Below are positions 15,872 to 24,525 of a stretch of 64,000 nucleotides of DNA, piece after piece. Source of the stretch: Amycolatopsis sp. CA-230715 (GTDB taxonomy: Bacteria; Actinomycetota; Actinomycetes; Mycobacteriales; Pseudonocardiaceae). Numbering within the stretch: position 1 is the first letter of the stretch; every line of letters starts with the position of its first letter. The notes below the pieces were generated by a model. That model ran no database searches, was not told where the DNA came from, and was given only the letters and a program-made list of their open reading frames with translations. Where the stretch lies: NCBI RefSeq assembly GCF_018736145.1, contig NZ_CP059997.1, positions 743,501-807,500 on the forward strand, written 5' to 3'. The position numbers and the translations under genes were made by a program.

Positions 15872-16579
15872 GTGATCACGGTAACCGACTGCGAACGAGT
15901 GCAGGCGAACTGGTTTCGCATGCGTGCGGAACGGCTCGGCGGGCGGGTGTGGACGGACGGGCCGCTGACCTGGGTCGACGGTCCGGACGGCCAGAACCTG
16001 CTGTTCCCCGAGTCGATTCCGCCCGCCGAGGTCGCACGCGGCGTCGAGCACGCCGCGCGCACCGGCGCGCCGATCGTCGGCGCGTGGCTCGGCCTCGGCG
16101 TCGACGCGTCGGCTCTTGCCGAAGCCGGGTTCGAGCGCGGGTGGTCGCCGTGGTGGATGACCGCGCCGATCGAAGCCGTCCTCCGTGCCGAACCCGATCC
16201 ACGGATCGAACTCCGCCTCGACTCCGACGACTACGAAGGCGAGTACGCCGCCTACCGCGAGCAGCTCGCACTGGCCAGGGAGGAGCCGCCGCGCGCGTGG
16301 TACGCGGCGGCCTACGCGCCCGGCCGCGAGCTCGCCGGCCACGCGTGGTCCTTTTTGGACAATGGGCTCGCCGGGGTGTTCGACATGGCGGTGTGGGAGG
16401 AGTTCCAGCGCCGGGGTTTCGGCAGCGGGCTGCTCCGCGCCGTGTGCGCCGCCGCGGGTGCGGCGGGAGCCGCCCACGCCGTGCTCAACGCGACACCGGA
16501 CGGCAAGAAGCTCTACCGGGCAAGGGGTTTCACGCAGATCGGCGAGGGCATCACCTGGTGGTTGCACCGGCGTCCTTGA
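15872..16579 (+). CDS. GNAT-family acetyltransferase
   Basis: 235 residues from a GTG. The C-terminal half carries the GNAT acetyl-CoA signature 'AVWEEFQRRGFGSGLLRAVC' (about residues 172-191) and the final strand 'ATPDGKKLYRARGFTQIG'. The N-terminal ~110 residues are less conserved and probably form a second, degenerate GNAT-like lobe. It follows the secreted hydrolase by 21 bp. Its 3' end overlaps the convergent LysR gene by 67 bp. The substrate is unknown. Confidence 0.8.
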   Translation: MITVTDCERVQANWFRMRAERLGGRVWTDGPLTWVDGPDGQNLLFPESIPPAEVARGVEHAARTGAPIVGAWLGLGVDASALAEAGFERGWSPWWMTAPIEAVLRAEPDPRIELRLDSDDYEGEYAAYREQLALAREEPPRAWYAAAYAPGRELAGHAWSFLDNGLAGVFDMAVWEEFQRRGFGSGLLRAVCAAAGAAGAAHAVLNATPDGKKLYRARGFTQIGEGITWWLHRRP

Positions 16580-17532
16580 CTTCGAGCGGGCTCCTCGTCC
16601 AGCACGTGATCGACGTGATGGCCTCGCTCGCTGGCGTCGACCGCGGGCCCGCGCTCGGCGGAAGGCGCCGCGAGATCGAGGCAGGCGCGGACGAACCGAG
16701 CGGTCCACGGCGACCGGCTGCCGGACGGCCAGAGGAGCACGGTCCGGTACGGCGCCGCGTCGGGCACCGGGCGGTAGGTGACGTCGGGCCGGACGTTCCT
16801 CGCGGCCAGCGAAGCGGGCACCAGCGCCACGGCCTGGCCCAGTGCGACCACCTCCAGCAGCTGGGCGCTGTCCCGCACCACCGGGCCGTCGGCAGGGCGA
16901 TCCGGGTTCCCCAGCCAGAAACCGCGGTCGACGACGGCCGGTTCCGGCCACCGCGGTGCCGGCTCGGCGACCAGATCGGCGGCGCTCAGCACCGCGCGCC
17001 CGGCCAGTTCGTGCCCCGAAGCGAGCGCCGCGACCCGGGGTTCGGTCCACAGCAGCTCGGTGTCGACGCCGCGGCCGTCGACGCAGCCGGCGATCGCCAC
17101 GTCCGCCCGCCCGTCACGAACCAGGTCGGCCTGCTCACCGAATCCGCTCAGCACCACCTCGATTCCGGGCGCGTCCGGGTTCGCGCGGAACTGCTCGCGA
17201 ACCCGGTGCAGCAGCTCCGTGGCGACGCCCGGATAGGCGGTGACCACGAGCCGGTGCTCCGGCTCGCCCGCGCGCCGCGTCCGGCGCACCGCGGAGTCGA
17301 GGGCACCGAGGACGACGGCCGCCTCCGCGAAGAGGGTCTCGCCTGCCGTGGTCAGCGCCAGCCGGTGCTCGGTGCGGTCGAAGAGGGCGACACCGAGCCT
17401 GCGTTCCAGTTGCCGCATGGCCCTGGACAACGGCGGCTGGGCGATGCCGAGCCGCTCGGCCGCATGCGTGATGTTGAGGTCCTCCGCGACCGCGCGGAAG
17501 TAGCGCAGTTCCCGGATCTCCGGATCGGGCAT
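16513..17532 (-). CDS. LysR-family transcriptional regulator
   Basis: 339 residues from the ATG at 17532. The N-terminal LysR HTH is canonical: 'IRELRYFRAVAEDLNITHAAERL' in two overlapping parts and 'AQPPLSRAMRQLERRLGVALFDR'. An effector-binding domain fills residues ~90-300. It is divergent from the SDR gene with a 69-bp gap, the usual arrangement for a LysR regulator and its target. The last ~20 residues are encoded antisense to the GNAT gene and may be non-functional tail. Confidence 0.9.
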   Translation of the reverse strand: MPDPEIRELRYFRAVAEDLNITHAAERLGIAQPPLSRAMRQLERRLGVALFDRTEHRLALTTAGETLFAEAAVVLGALDSAVRRTRRAGEPEHRLVVTAYPGVATELLHRVREQFRANPDAPGIEVVLSGFGEQADLVRDGRADVAIAGCVDGRGVDTELLWTEPRVAALASGHELAGRAVLSAADLVAEPAPRWPEPAVVDRGFWLGNPDRPADGPVVRDSAQLLEVVALGQAVALVPASLAARNVRPDVTYRPVPDAAPYRTVLLWPSGSRSPWTARFVRACLDLAAPSAERGPAVDASERGHHVDHVLDEEPARSQGRRCNHQVMPSPICVKPLAR

Positions 17533-17601
17533 ACCCCCAGGGTATGGTGCCGGACCCGTTCGGTCTTGGCGTTCCGACGCGCGGGCCGCTGGGGTGGGGG
17601 C

Positions 17602-18348
17602 ATGAACGACGTAGCGCTCGTCACCGGAGCCAACAAGGGAATCGGCAAGGAGATCGTCCACCAGCTCGCCCTGCGGGGCTCGACCGCCTATCTCGGCGCC
17701 CGCGATCCCGAGCGCGGGCGCGCGGCCGTCGAGGACCTGAACGACGGCGGCGAACTGGACATCCGATACGTCCAGCTCGACGTGACCGACCCGGGATCGG
17801 TCGAGGCGGCCGTCCGGCGGATCGAGGCCGAGACGGGACGGCTGGACGTGCTGGTCAACAACGCCGGGGTGGCGGCCGAGTGGGGCGTCCCGACGACCGA
17901 CGTCACGGCCGCTCAGCTCCGCGAAGTGTATGAGGTCAACGTCTTCGGCGTCGTCACCGTGACCTCGGCTTGCCTGCCCCTCCTGCGCCGCTCGCCCAAC
18001 CCGCGGATCGTCAACATGTCCAGCGGGCTCGCCTCGGTCGGGCTGTTGAGCGATCCGGCGAGCCCGGTGGCGGCCCGGGGAACGCTCGCGTACAGCACGT
18101 CGAAGGCCGCGCTCAACGCGATGACCCTGCTCTACGCCGAAGCCCTGCGCGCCGACGGCATCAAGGTCAACGCCACCAGCCCCGGCCTCGTGCCGACCGA
18201 CGGCAACGCCGGCGCGGCCTTCCCCCGCGGCGACCGCACCACGGCCGACGGCGCCGCCGTCCCGGTCCTGCTCGCGACGATCCCCGCCGACGGCCCCACC
18301 GGCACCTTCCGCGGCCCGGACTCCTTCGACGAGATCATCCCGTGGTGA
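17602..18348 (+). CDS. Short-chain dehydrogenase/reductase
   Basis: 248 residues. Cofactor motif TGxxxGIG appears as 'VTGANKGIGKEI' (~7-18), 'NNAGVA' follows at ~88, the catalytic Ser lies in 'VNMSSGLASVG', and the Tyr-x-x-x-Lys is 'YSTSK'. The C-terminal pattern 'INATSPGLVPTDGN'-like resembles SDRs annotated as carbonyl or NADPH-dependent reductases. It is divergent from and probably controlled by the LysR gene. The substrate is not deducible. Confidence 0.88.
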   Translation: MNDVALVTGANKGIGKEIVHQLALRGSTAYLGARDPERGRAAVEDLNDGGELDIRYVQLDVTDPGSVEAAVRRIEAETGRLDVLVNNAGVAAEWGVPTTDVTAAQLREVYEVNVFGVVTVTSACLPLLRRSPNPRIVNMSSGLASVGLLSDPASPVAARGTLAYSTSKAALNAMTLLYAEALRADGIKVNATSPGLVPTDGNAGAAFPRGDRTTADGAAVPVLLATIPADGPTGTFRGPDSFDEIIPW

Positions 18349-18373
18349 TCACGCTCGGTCCGAAGCTGTCGCG

Positions 18374-18829
18374 TCACGCCGGGACCTCGCGCGTGTCGAG
18401 CGACCGTTCGAAGAAGGTCTCGAGCACGACGATCGTCTGCGTGCTCGAGACCCCGTCGATCGCGAAGAGCCTCCGGAGCGAACCCTGCAACGCTTCCGTG
18501 GTCGGGGTCCGGAGCTTCACCAGCAGAGTGGCCGGGCCCGCGATGACGTGCGCTTCGACGACTTCCGGGAGCGCTTCGAGCGCTTCCCTGACCGGTGCTT
18601 CGCCCATCCAGGCGCTGGCCTCGACCATGACGAACGCCGCGACGCCACGGCCTGCCGCCACCGGGTCGACGTCGACGGTGGTGCGCCTGATGACGCCCTG
18701 TTCGCGCAGCTTCCGCACCCGCTCGTGCGCGGCGCCCGCGGACAGCCCCACGGCCCGCCCCAGCACGGCGTAGGCCTGTGTGGCGTCGCGCTGCAGCTCA
18801 GCGAGCAGCTTTCGATCGAGCTCGTCCAT
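18374..18829 (-). CDS. Lrp/AsnC-family transcriptional regulator
   Basis: 151 residues. N-terminal HTH ('MDELDRKLLAELQRDATQAYAVLGRAVGLS' in parts, 'AHERVRKLREQGVIRR') is followed by the alpha-beta RAM ligand-binding domain ('FVMVEASAW', 'VVEAHVIAGPATLLVKLRT'). It is divergent from the SMP-30 gene with only 69 bp between starts, so it probably binds there and senses an amino acid or related metabolite. Confidence 0.9.
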   Translation of the reverse strand: MDELDRKLLAELQRDATQAYAVLGRAVGLSAGAAHERVRKLREQGVIRRTTVDVDPVAAGRGVAAFVMVEASAWMGEAPVREALEALPEVVEAHVIAGPATLLVKLRTPTTEALQGSLRRLFAIDGVSSTQTIVVLETFFERSLDTREVPA

Positions 18830-18832
18830 GGT

Positions 18833-18862
18833 TTGACGATATCAGATTCGGCAGTTCATACT
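18833..18862 (+). promoter_or_regulatory. Candidate promoter of the SMP-30 gene
   Basis: TTGACG (18833-18838) and CATACT (18857-18862) with an 18-nt spacer make a reasonable sigma-70-type promoter 36 bp before the GTG. The flanking repeats AGATTCGG and TTTCATTCGG could be sites for the divergent Lrp-type regulator. Confidence 0.4.
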
Positions 18863-18898
18863 GACTACCAGATTTCATTCGGCGAACAGGGGGACTAC

Positions 18899-19795
18899 GT
18901 GGACCGGGTCAAGACGGAGTTCGTGGTGCTGGACGAGCGGTTCTCCCGCTGCAACGGCGACGAGTGGATGCAGCGGCTGCACACCGGGTGCCGGTGGACC
19001 GAGGGCCCGGTGTACTTCCCGGCTGGCCGGTACCTGCTGTTCAGCGACATCCCGAACGACCGCACCCTGCGGTGGGACGAGACGACCGGCCAGGTCGGCG
19101 TGTTCCGGCAGCCCGCGGGCTACGCGAACGGGCACACCAGGGACCGGGCGGGCCGGTTGATCAGCTGCGAGCAGGGCCACCGCCGAGTCACCCGCACCGA
19201 ACCGGACGGCCGCGTGACGGTGCTCGCGGAGCGCTATCGCGGCCGGAAGCTCAACAGCCCCAACGATGTCGTCGAGCGGTCCGACGGATCGATCTGGTTC
19301 ACCGACCCGAGCTACGGCATCGACAGCGACTACGAGGGCTACCGCGCGGAAAGCGAGATCGGGGCGTGCCACGTGTACCGCGTCGATCCGGTGGACGGCG
19401 AGGTTCGGATCGTCGCCGACGACTTTGAGCGGCCGAACGGGCTCGCGTTCTCCGTTGACGAAAGCAAGCTCTACATCGCCGACACCCGCCAGGATCCCAG
19501 TCATATCCGGGTGTTCCGCGTTTCCGGCGACGGGTCGCTCAGCGGCGGCAAGGTGTTCGGCACCTGCGACGACGGCGGTTTCGACGGCGTCAGGGTGGAC
19601 ACGGCGGGGCGGGTCTGGGCCGCCGCCCACGACGGCCTGCACTGCTTCGCCCCCGACGGCACCCTGATCGGCAAGCTCCAGATGCCCGAGATCTGCTCGA
19701 ATCTGACCTTCGGCGGGCCGCGGGGCAACGAACTGTTCATCACCGCGTCGAGTTCGGTCTACACCCTCCGCGTCACCTTCAACGGCGCGCGCTGA
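18899..19795 (+). CDS. SMP-30/gluconolactonase-family protein
   Basis: 298 residues from the GTG at 18899, chosen for its AGGGGGAC Shine-Dalgarno; the upstream extension overlaps the regulator antisense. Family motifs are 'RWTEGPVYFPAGRYLLFSD', 'YANGHTRDRAGRLISCEQG', 'NSPNDVVERSDGSIWFTDPSYG' and 'ERPNGLAFSVDE'. The metal-binding Glu (in TEGP), Asn and Asp of the beta-propeller lactonase are all visible. It probably hydrolyses a sugar or other lactone in the cytoplasm. Control by the divergent Lrp-type protein is inferred. Confidence 0.87.
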   Translation: MDRVKTEFVVLDERFSRCNGDEWMQRLHTGCRWTEGPVYFPAGRYLLFSDIPNDRTLRWDETTGQVGVFRQPAGYANGHTRDRAGRLISCEQGHRRVTRTEPDGRVTVLAERYRGRKLNSPNDVVERSDGSIWFTDPSYGIDSDYEGYRAESEIGACHVYRVDPVDGEVRIVADDFERPNGLAFSVDESKLYIADTRQDPSHIRVFRVSGDGSLSGGKVFGTCDDGGFDGVRVDTAGRVWAAAHDGLHCFAPDGTLIGKLQMPEICSNLTFGGPRGNELFITASSSVYTLRVTFNGAR

Positions 19796-19798
19796 AAC

Positions 19799-21037
19799 TC
19801 AGTCCAGCAGGGCCTGGTAGACGAAGCGGCGGAAGTCCTGGCGCAGCGGGTGCGTGCTCGACGGCAGGAGCTGGGTGAACAGCAGCGCGGTGACCTCGTT
19901 GGCGGGGTCCACCCAGAACGCCGTGCTCGCCGCGCCACCCCAGGCGATTTCCCCTTGCGGCGCCAGGGTTTTCGCCTTGACCGGGTCTTCGAGCACGGAG
20001 AAGCCGAGGCCGAAACCGTAGCCGTCGTAGGGCATCTCGGCGAACAGCGGGCGGCCGAACTGTTCGAGGTCGACGTGACCGGGCAGGTGGTTCCCGCGCA
20101 TCAGCGCGACCGTGCGCGGCCCGAGCAGCCGCACGCCGTCGAGTTCCCCTTCCCGCAGCAGGAACTGGGTGAACCGGTGGTAGTCGGCGGCGGTCGACAC
20201 CAGCCCGCCACCGCCCGAAAGGTAGGCGGGCCGCCCGTCGACCGGGTACGCGAGCAGGTCGTTGCGGACGATCGCATCCGAACCGGGCACGGCGAGGTAC
20301 AGCGCGGCGAGCCGGTCGAGTGAACCCGGTGCGGCTTCGAACCCGGTCTCGGTCATCCCGAGCGGGTCGAGGATCCGGGTGCGGAAGAACTCGTCGAGCG
20401 GCTGCCCCGAAGCGACTTCGACGAGCCTGCCCAGCACGTCGGTGGCCACCGAGTAGTTCCATTCGGTACCGGGCTGGAACAGCAGCGGTAGCGCGGCCCA
20501 CTGCTCGACCGCGCTCGCGAGGCTCGTGCCCCGCGGGGCCCACCATTCGTAGCCCGCCTTGCGGTACAGCTCGTCGACGGCGTGCGCGTGCTGGAAACCG
20601 TAGGTCAGGCCCGCGGTGTGGGTGAGCAGGTGCCAGACGCGGATGGGTTCGGTGGCGGGCACCGTCGCCATCGCCTGCGCCGAGCCGCGCGCGTACACCC
20701 TCGGCTCGGCGAATTCGGGAAGCCAGCGCGAAATCGGGTCGGTGAGGTCGAAAACGCCTTCCTCGTAGAGCATCATCGCGGCCACCGAGGTGACCGGCTT
20801 GCTCATCGAGAAGACGCGCCAGAGCGTGTCCCGCTCCACCGGCGAGCCCGCCTCGATGTCGCGGAGCCCGTGCTGGCCGAGATACACCACCTTGCCCCGC
20901 CGGGAGACCACCGCGAGCGTGCCCGGCAGCAGTCCTTTGTCGACGTAGCGCCCGAAGTACCCGTCGAGCCGGGCGAGCCTGCCGGGGTCGAACCCCGCCT
21001 CGGCCGGGTCCGCCTCGACCGCCAGTGTCCGCGTCAT
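19799..21037 (-). CDS. Serine hydrolase of the class C beta-lactamase / class VIII esterase fold
   Basis: 412 residues. SxxK nucleophile motif 'FSMSKPVTS' (Ser77, Lys80), 'YSVATDVLGRLVE' in the position of YxN, and 'GWGGAAST'-like third motif ('WGGAASTAFWV'). 'LLTHTAGLTYGF' and 'SGGGGLVSTAADY' are typical of EstB-type esterases and serine hydrolases annotated as beta-lactamases. No signal peptide is visible, so it is probably a cytoplasmic esterase rather than a resistance enzyme. It converges with the SMP-30 gene, 3 bp apart. Confidence 0.85.
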   Translation of the reverse strand: MTRTLAVEADPAEAGFDPGRLARLDGYFGRYVDKGLLPGTLAVVSRRGKVVYLGQHGLRDIEAGSPVERDTLWRVFSMSKPVTSVAAMMLYEEGVFDLTDPISRWLPEFAEPRVYARGSAQAMATVPATEPIRVWHLLTHTAGLTYGFQHAHAVDELYRKAGYEWWAPRGTSLASAVEQWAALPLLFQPGTEWNYSVATDVLGRLVEVASGQPLDEFFRTRILDPLGMTETGFEAAPGSLDRLAALYLAVPGSDAIVRNDLLAYPVDGRPAYLSGGGGLVSTAADYHRFTQFLLREGELDGVRLLGPRTVALMRGNHLPGHVDLEQFGRPLFAEMPYDGYGFGLGFSVLEDPVKAKTLAPQGEIAWGGAASTAFWVDPANEVTALLFTQLLPSSTHPLRQDFRRFVYQALLD

Positions 21038-21077
21038 GCAGTCGTTCTTACCCGAATACGCCCGGTTTCTCGACCAC

Positions 21078-21881
21078 TCAGGACCGTTCGGCCGCCTTCT
21101 CCGCGCGCCACTGCTCGTCGTCGCGGCCGATCCGCCAATAGCCGGAAATGGACAGCAGGTCCTTCGACACCCCGCGCTCGTCGAGCAGGTGGCGCCGCAG
21201 TTCCTTGACGAATCCCGCTTCGCCGTGCACGAACGCCTGCACGGTGCCGTCGTCGAAGGTCAGGTCGCGCACCGCGGCCACCAGGTCGCCGCCGGAAGAC
21301 CGGTGCAGCCACGAAATCTGCGCGTCGCCCTTCGTCACCAGCGGCTGTTCCTCCGCCGCGTCCTCGACCAGGACGACCGCCCGCGCCCGCGCACCCGGCG
21401 GCAGCGCCTCCAGGCTCGCCGCGATCGCGGGGAGCGCGCTTTCGTCGCCGACGAACAGGTGCCAGTCGACATCGTGCCTCGGCGCGTACGCCCCGCCGGG
21501 GCCAAGCAGGAGCAGTTCGTCGCCCGGTTTCGCGTTCGCCGCCCACGGACCGGCCAGGCCCTCGTCCCCGTGGTGCACGAAGTCGAGCGACAGCTCGCCC
21601 GCTTCGGCGTCGTAGTGCCGCACGGTGTAGGTGCGCATGCGAGGGTGCTGCTCGCGCGGCAGTTCGGCGCGGATCGTGTCGATGTCGAACGGCTCGGGGT
21701 AGGTGACGCCGTCGACCTTGAACAGCACCTTGACGTAGGCGTCGGTGAACTCGTTCGGGGTGAAGGCCGCGAGACCGGGGCCGCCAGCCACGATCCTGAG
21801 CATGTGCGGCGTGAGCCGCTCGGTGCGGAGCACGGTCAGCCGGGTGACCGGCCGCCCTCCGCGTCGGGAAGTGTCCGCCAT
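21078..21881 (-). CDS. Siderophore-interacting protein (ferric-siderophore reductase, SIP/ViuB family)
   Basis: 267 residues. The FAD-binding signature 'RMRTYTVRHYD' and the C-terminal SIP motif 'SISGYWRIGRDDEQWRAEK' are clear, with 'FVGDESALPAIAASLEAL' between. These flavoproteins release iron from ferric siderophores by reducing it in the cytoplasm. A very good IdeR/DtxR box (21913-21931) lies about 32 bp before the start, so the gene should be repressed by iron. No siderophore receptor or biosynthesis genes are adjacent. Confidence 0.92.
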   Translation of the reverse strand: MADTSRRGGRPVTRLTVLRTERLTPHMLRIVAGGPGLAAFTPNEFTDAYVKVLFKVDGVTYPEPFDIDTIRAELPREQHPRMRTYTVRHYDAEAGELSLDFVHHGDEGLAGPWAANAKPGDELLLLGPGGAYAPRHDVDWHLFVGDESALPAIAASLEALPPGARARAVVLVEDAAEEQPLVTKGDAQISWLHRSSGGDLVAAVRDLTFDDGTVQAFVHGEAGFVKELRRHLLDERGVSKDLLSISGYWRIGRDDEQWRAEKAAERS

Positions 21882-21912
21882 GTACCGCTCCTCGAAGAAA
21901 GTCAGGGATCTC

Positions 21913-21931
21913 TACGGTAAGGCTACCCTTA
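21913..21931 (-). promoter_or_regulatory. IdeR/DtxR iron box of the siderophore-interacting protein gene
   Basis: On the minus strand TAAGGGTAGCCTTACCGTA fits 17 of 19 positions of TWAGGTWAGSCTWACCTWA. Its inner GTAAGG/CCTTAC arms (21917-21932) are perfectly inverted. It lies in the promoter region shared with the divergent DUF1707 gene. Confidence 0.75.
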
Positions 21932-21998
21932 CATTGAGCGGAGGGCTCGGGGATTTCCCCGATGCCGAGACTCGGCCCGCCGTCCTACCGTGGGCACC

Positions 21999-22577
21999 AT
22001 GGAGACACCTGGGGGAAATCCCGCGGACCTGCGAGTCTCGGACGCCGAACGGGAGCACGTCGTCGAGCTGCTCAACCGGGCGACCGGGCATGGCCTGCTC
22101 GACCTCGCCGAGTTCACCGAGCGCACCGACATCGCGCTCGCCGCGCGCACCCGCGGCGAGCTGAACGCCGTGCTCCTCGACCTGCCGGGGCTCACCCACA
22201 CCGAGGAACCGCGCCGCGCACCGGTTCCGGGCGAACTGCTCGAACTGGTCGAACACGGCGCGCCGATCCGCCGTTCCGGCGCCTGGCCGGTGCCGAAGAC
22301 GGTGGTGGTGCGCCCACGCTCGCGCACGGCGTCGCTCGACTTCACCGGTGCGCGGATCGACCACGCCGAGGTCAGGATCGAGCTGCACTGCCGTTCCACG
22401 CACGTCCGGCTCCGCCTCCCCGAAGGCGCCACGGCCGACACCACCTTGTTGCGCCGCAAGGAAAAACCCGCCGCGGTGCGGGACCGCGGCGGGTTCTGCG
22501 GATCGGGCGGCACGCCGCATTTCGTGGTCACCGGCAGGGCGGCGCACGGCGCGGTCGTGCTGCTGCCGCCTCGCTGA
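21999..22577 (+). CDS. DUF1707 domain protein
   Basis: About 192 residues from the ATG at 21999; a GTG three codons earlier is also possible. The N-terminal DUF1707 is plain: 'LRVSDAEREHVVELLNRATGHGLLDLAEFTER' in overlapping pieces, 'ALAARTRGELNAVLLDLPG'. The C-terminal half is a beta-rich region ('ASLDFTGARIDHAEVRIELHCR', in parts) reminiscent of the toast-rack/LiaF-like fold. DUF1707 is thought to be a small DNA- or membrane-associated domain; function is unknown. It is divergent from the siderophore-interacting protein gene. Confidence 0.82.
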   Translation: METPGGNPADLRVSDAEREHVVELLNRATGHGLLDLAEFTERTDIALAARTRGELNAVLLDLPGLTHTEEPRRAPVPGELLELVEHGAPIRRSGAWPVPKTVVVRPRSRTASLDFTGARIDHAEVRIELHCRSTHVRLRLPEGATADTTLLRRKEKPAAVRDRGGFCGSGGTPHFVVTGRAAHGAVVLLPPR

Positions 22578-22584
22578 GGCGTCG

Positions 22585-24525
22585 TCATTCCCGGCTCGCC
22601 GCGAGCGTGACGGGCCGCGGCCGCGTCGCGGCGACACCGCTGGCGAGGCTGCTGATCCCGACCACCGCGAACGCGCCAGCGACCACCGCGCCCAGCAGTG
22701 CCCACGGCACCACCACGGACGGGGCACCGGTGACGCGCCCGGTCGCCGAGCCGATCGCGAAGAGCGTGCCCGAAGCCGCGAGGCAGCCGAGCGCGAGCCC
22801 GATCGCGGTCACCACCCAGGACTCGACGAACGCCATCCGCACCACCTGCGCCCTGCTGAGACCGGTCATCCTGGCCACCGCGAACTCGCGGCGGCGCTCG
22901 GCGGCGGCGATCACCACCGCGTTGATCACGGCGACGACCGCGTAGAGCCCGGCGAGGCCCATCAGCACCGCCATGATCCCCGAATTCGTGACGCGCTGGC
23001 CGTCCGCCTTCGCGGCCACCGCCTCGGCGACCCCCACCGGGTTCCCCACGCCCTCGGCCCGGATCCGCGCCGCCAGCGCGCCCACGTCCGCACCGGGTGC
23101 CGCGCGCACGATCGTGGTCGCCTTCCCCGCCGCGAGCACGTCAGCGCCCACCACTTCCCTCGGTACCAGGAAGCTCGCGCCGCCGTTCATCGTCGGCGCC
23201 TGCGCGGCGACCACCCGCAACGGCACCTTCCCGCGCGCGGTCTTCGCACGCACGGTGTCCCCGATCGCGAGTCCCCGATCCCCGCTGCGCTTGGGGCCGA
23301 CCGCGATCGTGTCGCCGTGCAGGTCCGCGAACGAGCCTTCGGCGAGCGGCCTCGGATGCGTCCGCTGGTAGGCGGCGGGGTCGACGGCGAGCACCGAGCC
23401 GCGGATCTCCTTGGTCTTCGGCTTGCCGTTCCCGACCTCGGCGAGCACCGGCATCGTCAGCGCGATTTCCGTCGATGCCGTTCCGACGCCGGGCAGGCCC
23501 GCGATCCGCTGCGCGGCCGCGCCGGTCGAGTCGACCACCAGATCGCCCGCGATCGCCCGTTCCTGCTCGCCGCGCGTCGCCTCGGACAGCGAGCCGAACG
23601 TGCCCGCCTGCCCGACCAGCAACGCCACCAGCACGAGCAACGGCGCCGCGGTCGAGGCGCTGCGGCGGACCCCGTCGCGCAGGTTGGCCTGGGCGAGCAG
23701 GCCGATCGTGGTGCCGCGCAACAGGAATCCGGCCAGCAGACCCGCGAACGGCACCACGAGCGGGCTGAACGCGCTCATCGCGATCGCCCCGGTGATGCCG
23801 ACGAACAGCGTGATCGGGATGACGCCGTCGCCCGGCACGATCCTGGAGACGATCATGAGCGCGATCGCGCCCGCGGCGAACAGGATGCCGAAGAACCACC
23901 GCGGCGCGGTCATCACGCGCGTCGCGGTGCCGGTTTCGCGCACCGCGTCGAGCGGCCGGACCTTCGCCGCGCGCCGTGACGCGGCCAGCACACCCGCGAG
24001 CGCGACACCGACGCCGACCCCCGCGGACACGCCGAGGATCCACGACTGCCAGCGGGGCGCGAAATCCGGCGGCAGGAACCCGAGATCGGTCAGCAGCCAG
24101 CTCTGGAACCGCATCGCGGCCAGCCCGAGCGGCACGCCGATCCCGGTCCCGATCGCGCCGAGCACGAGCGCTTCGGACAGCAGCAGCCTGCGCACCTGTC
24201 CCCTCGCCCCGCCGACGAGCCGCAACAGCGCGAGATCGCGCCTGCGCTGCGCCACGGTGAACGCGAAGGTCGAGCTGACGATGAAGATCGCGAGGAACGC
24301 CGAAAGCCCGAGCGTCATGCCGAGCAGGGTGATCGCGCCCGTGTAGCCGTCGCGCAGGCGGTCGGCCACCTCCGGCGGCAGGTCCGCCGAGATGTCCGGG
24401 GACGCCGCGGAAACCAGGATCAGCAGGGACGACTGCACGAGCGCGACCCCGAGGCACACCGTGAGGACCGCGCCGATGAACAGCGGCCACCGTTCGCGGA
24501 AGGTGCTCAGCGACAGGCGGAACAC
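22585..24525 (-). CDS. FtsX-type ABC transporter permease
   Basis: 646 residues with about ten hydrophobic segments: one near the N-terminus, groups around 67-145, 180-300, and a final FtsX triad (~530-640). The arrangement, two FtsX-like units with large extracytoplasmic loops ('RIAGLPGVGTASTEIALTMP', 'LRVVAAQAPTMNGGAS'), matches MacB/YknZ-type exporters. The GTG start directly abuts the ATPase stop, so the two form one transporter. It probably exports a peptide, antibiotic or lipid, or acts mechanically on the envelope; the substrate is unknown. Confidence 0.9.
   Translation of the reverse strand: MFRLSLSTFRERWPLFIGAVLTVCLGVALVQSSLLILVSAASPDISADLPPEVADRLRDGYTGAITLLGMTLGLSAFLAIFIVSSTFAFTVAQRRRDLALLRLVGGARGQVRRLLLSEALVLGAIGTGIGVPLGLAAMRFQSWLLTDLGFLPPDFAPRWQSWILGVSAGVGVGVALAGVLAASRRAAKVRPLDAVRETGTATRVMTAPRWFFGILFAAGAIALMIVSRIVPGDGVIPITLFVGITGAIAMSAFSPLVVPFAGLLAGFLLRGTTIGLLAQANLRDGVRRSASTAAPLLVLVALLVGQAGTFGSLSEATRGEQERAIAGDLVVDSTGAAAQRIAGLPGVGTASTEIALTMPVLAEVGNGKPKTKEIRGSVLAVDPAAYQRTHPRPLAEGSFADLHGDTIAVGPKRSGDRGLAIGDTVRAKTARGKVPLRVVAAQAPTMNGGASFLVPREVVGADVLAAGKATTIVRAAPGADVGALAARIRAEGVGNPVGVAEAVAAKADGQRVTNSGIMAVLMGLAGLYAVVAVINAVVIAAAERRREFAVARMTGLSRAQVVRMAFVESWVVTAIGLALGCLAASGTLFAIGSATGRVTGAPSVVVPWALLGAVVAGAFAVVGISSLASGVAATRPRPVTLAASRE

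Noticed and set aside
19799..21037. Beta-lactam resistance gene
   Set aside because: The SxxK motif is present, but there is no signal peptide and the YSV and GGAAST motifs point to the esterase-like branch.
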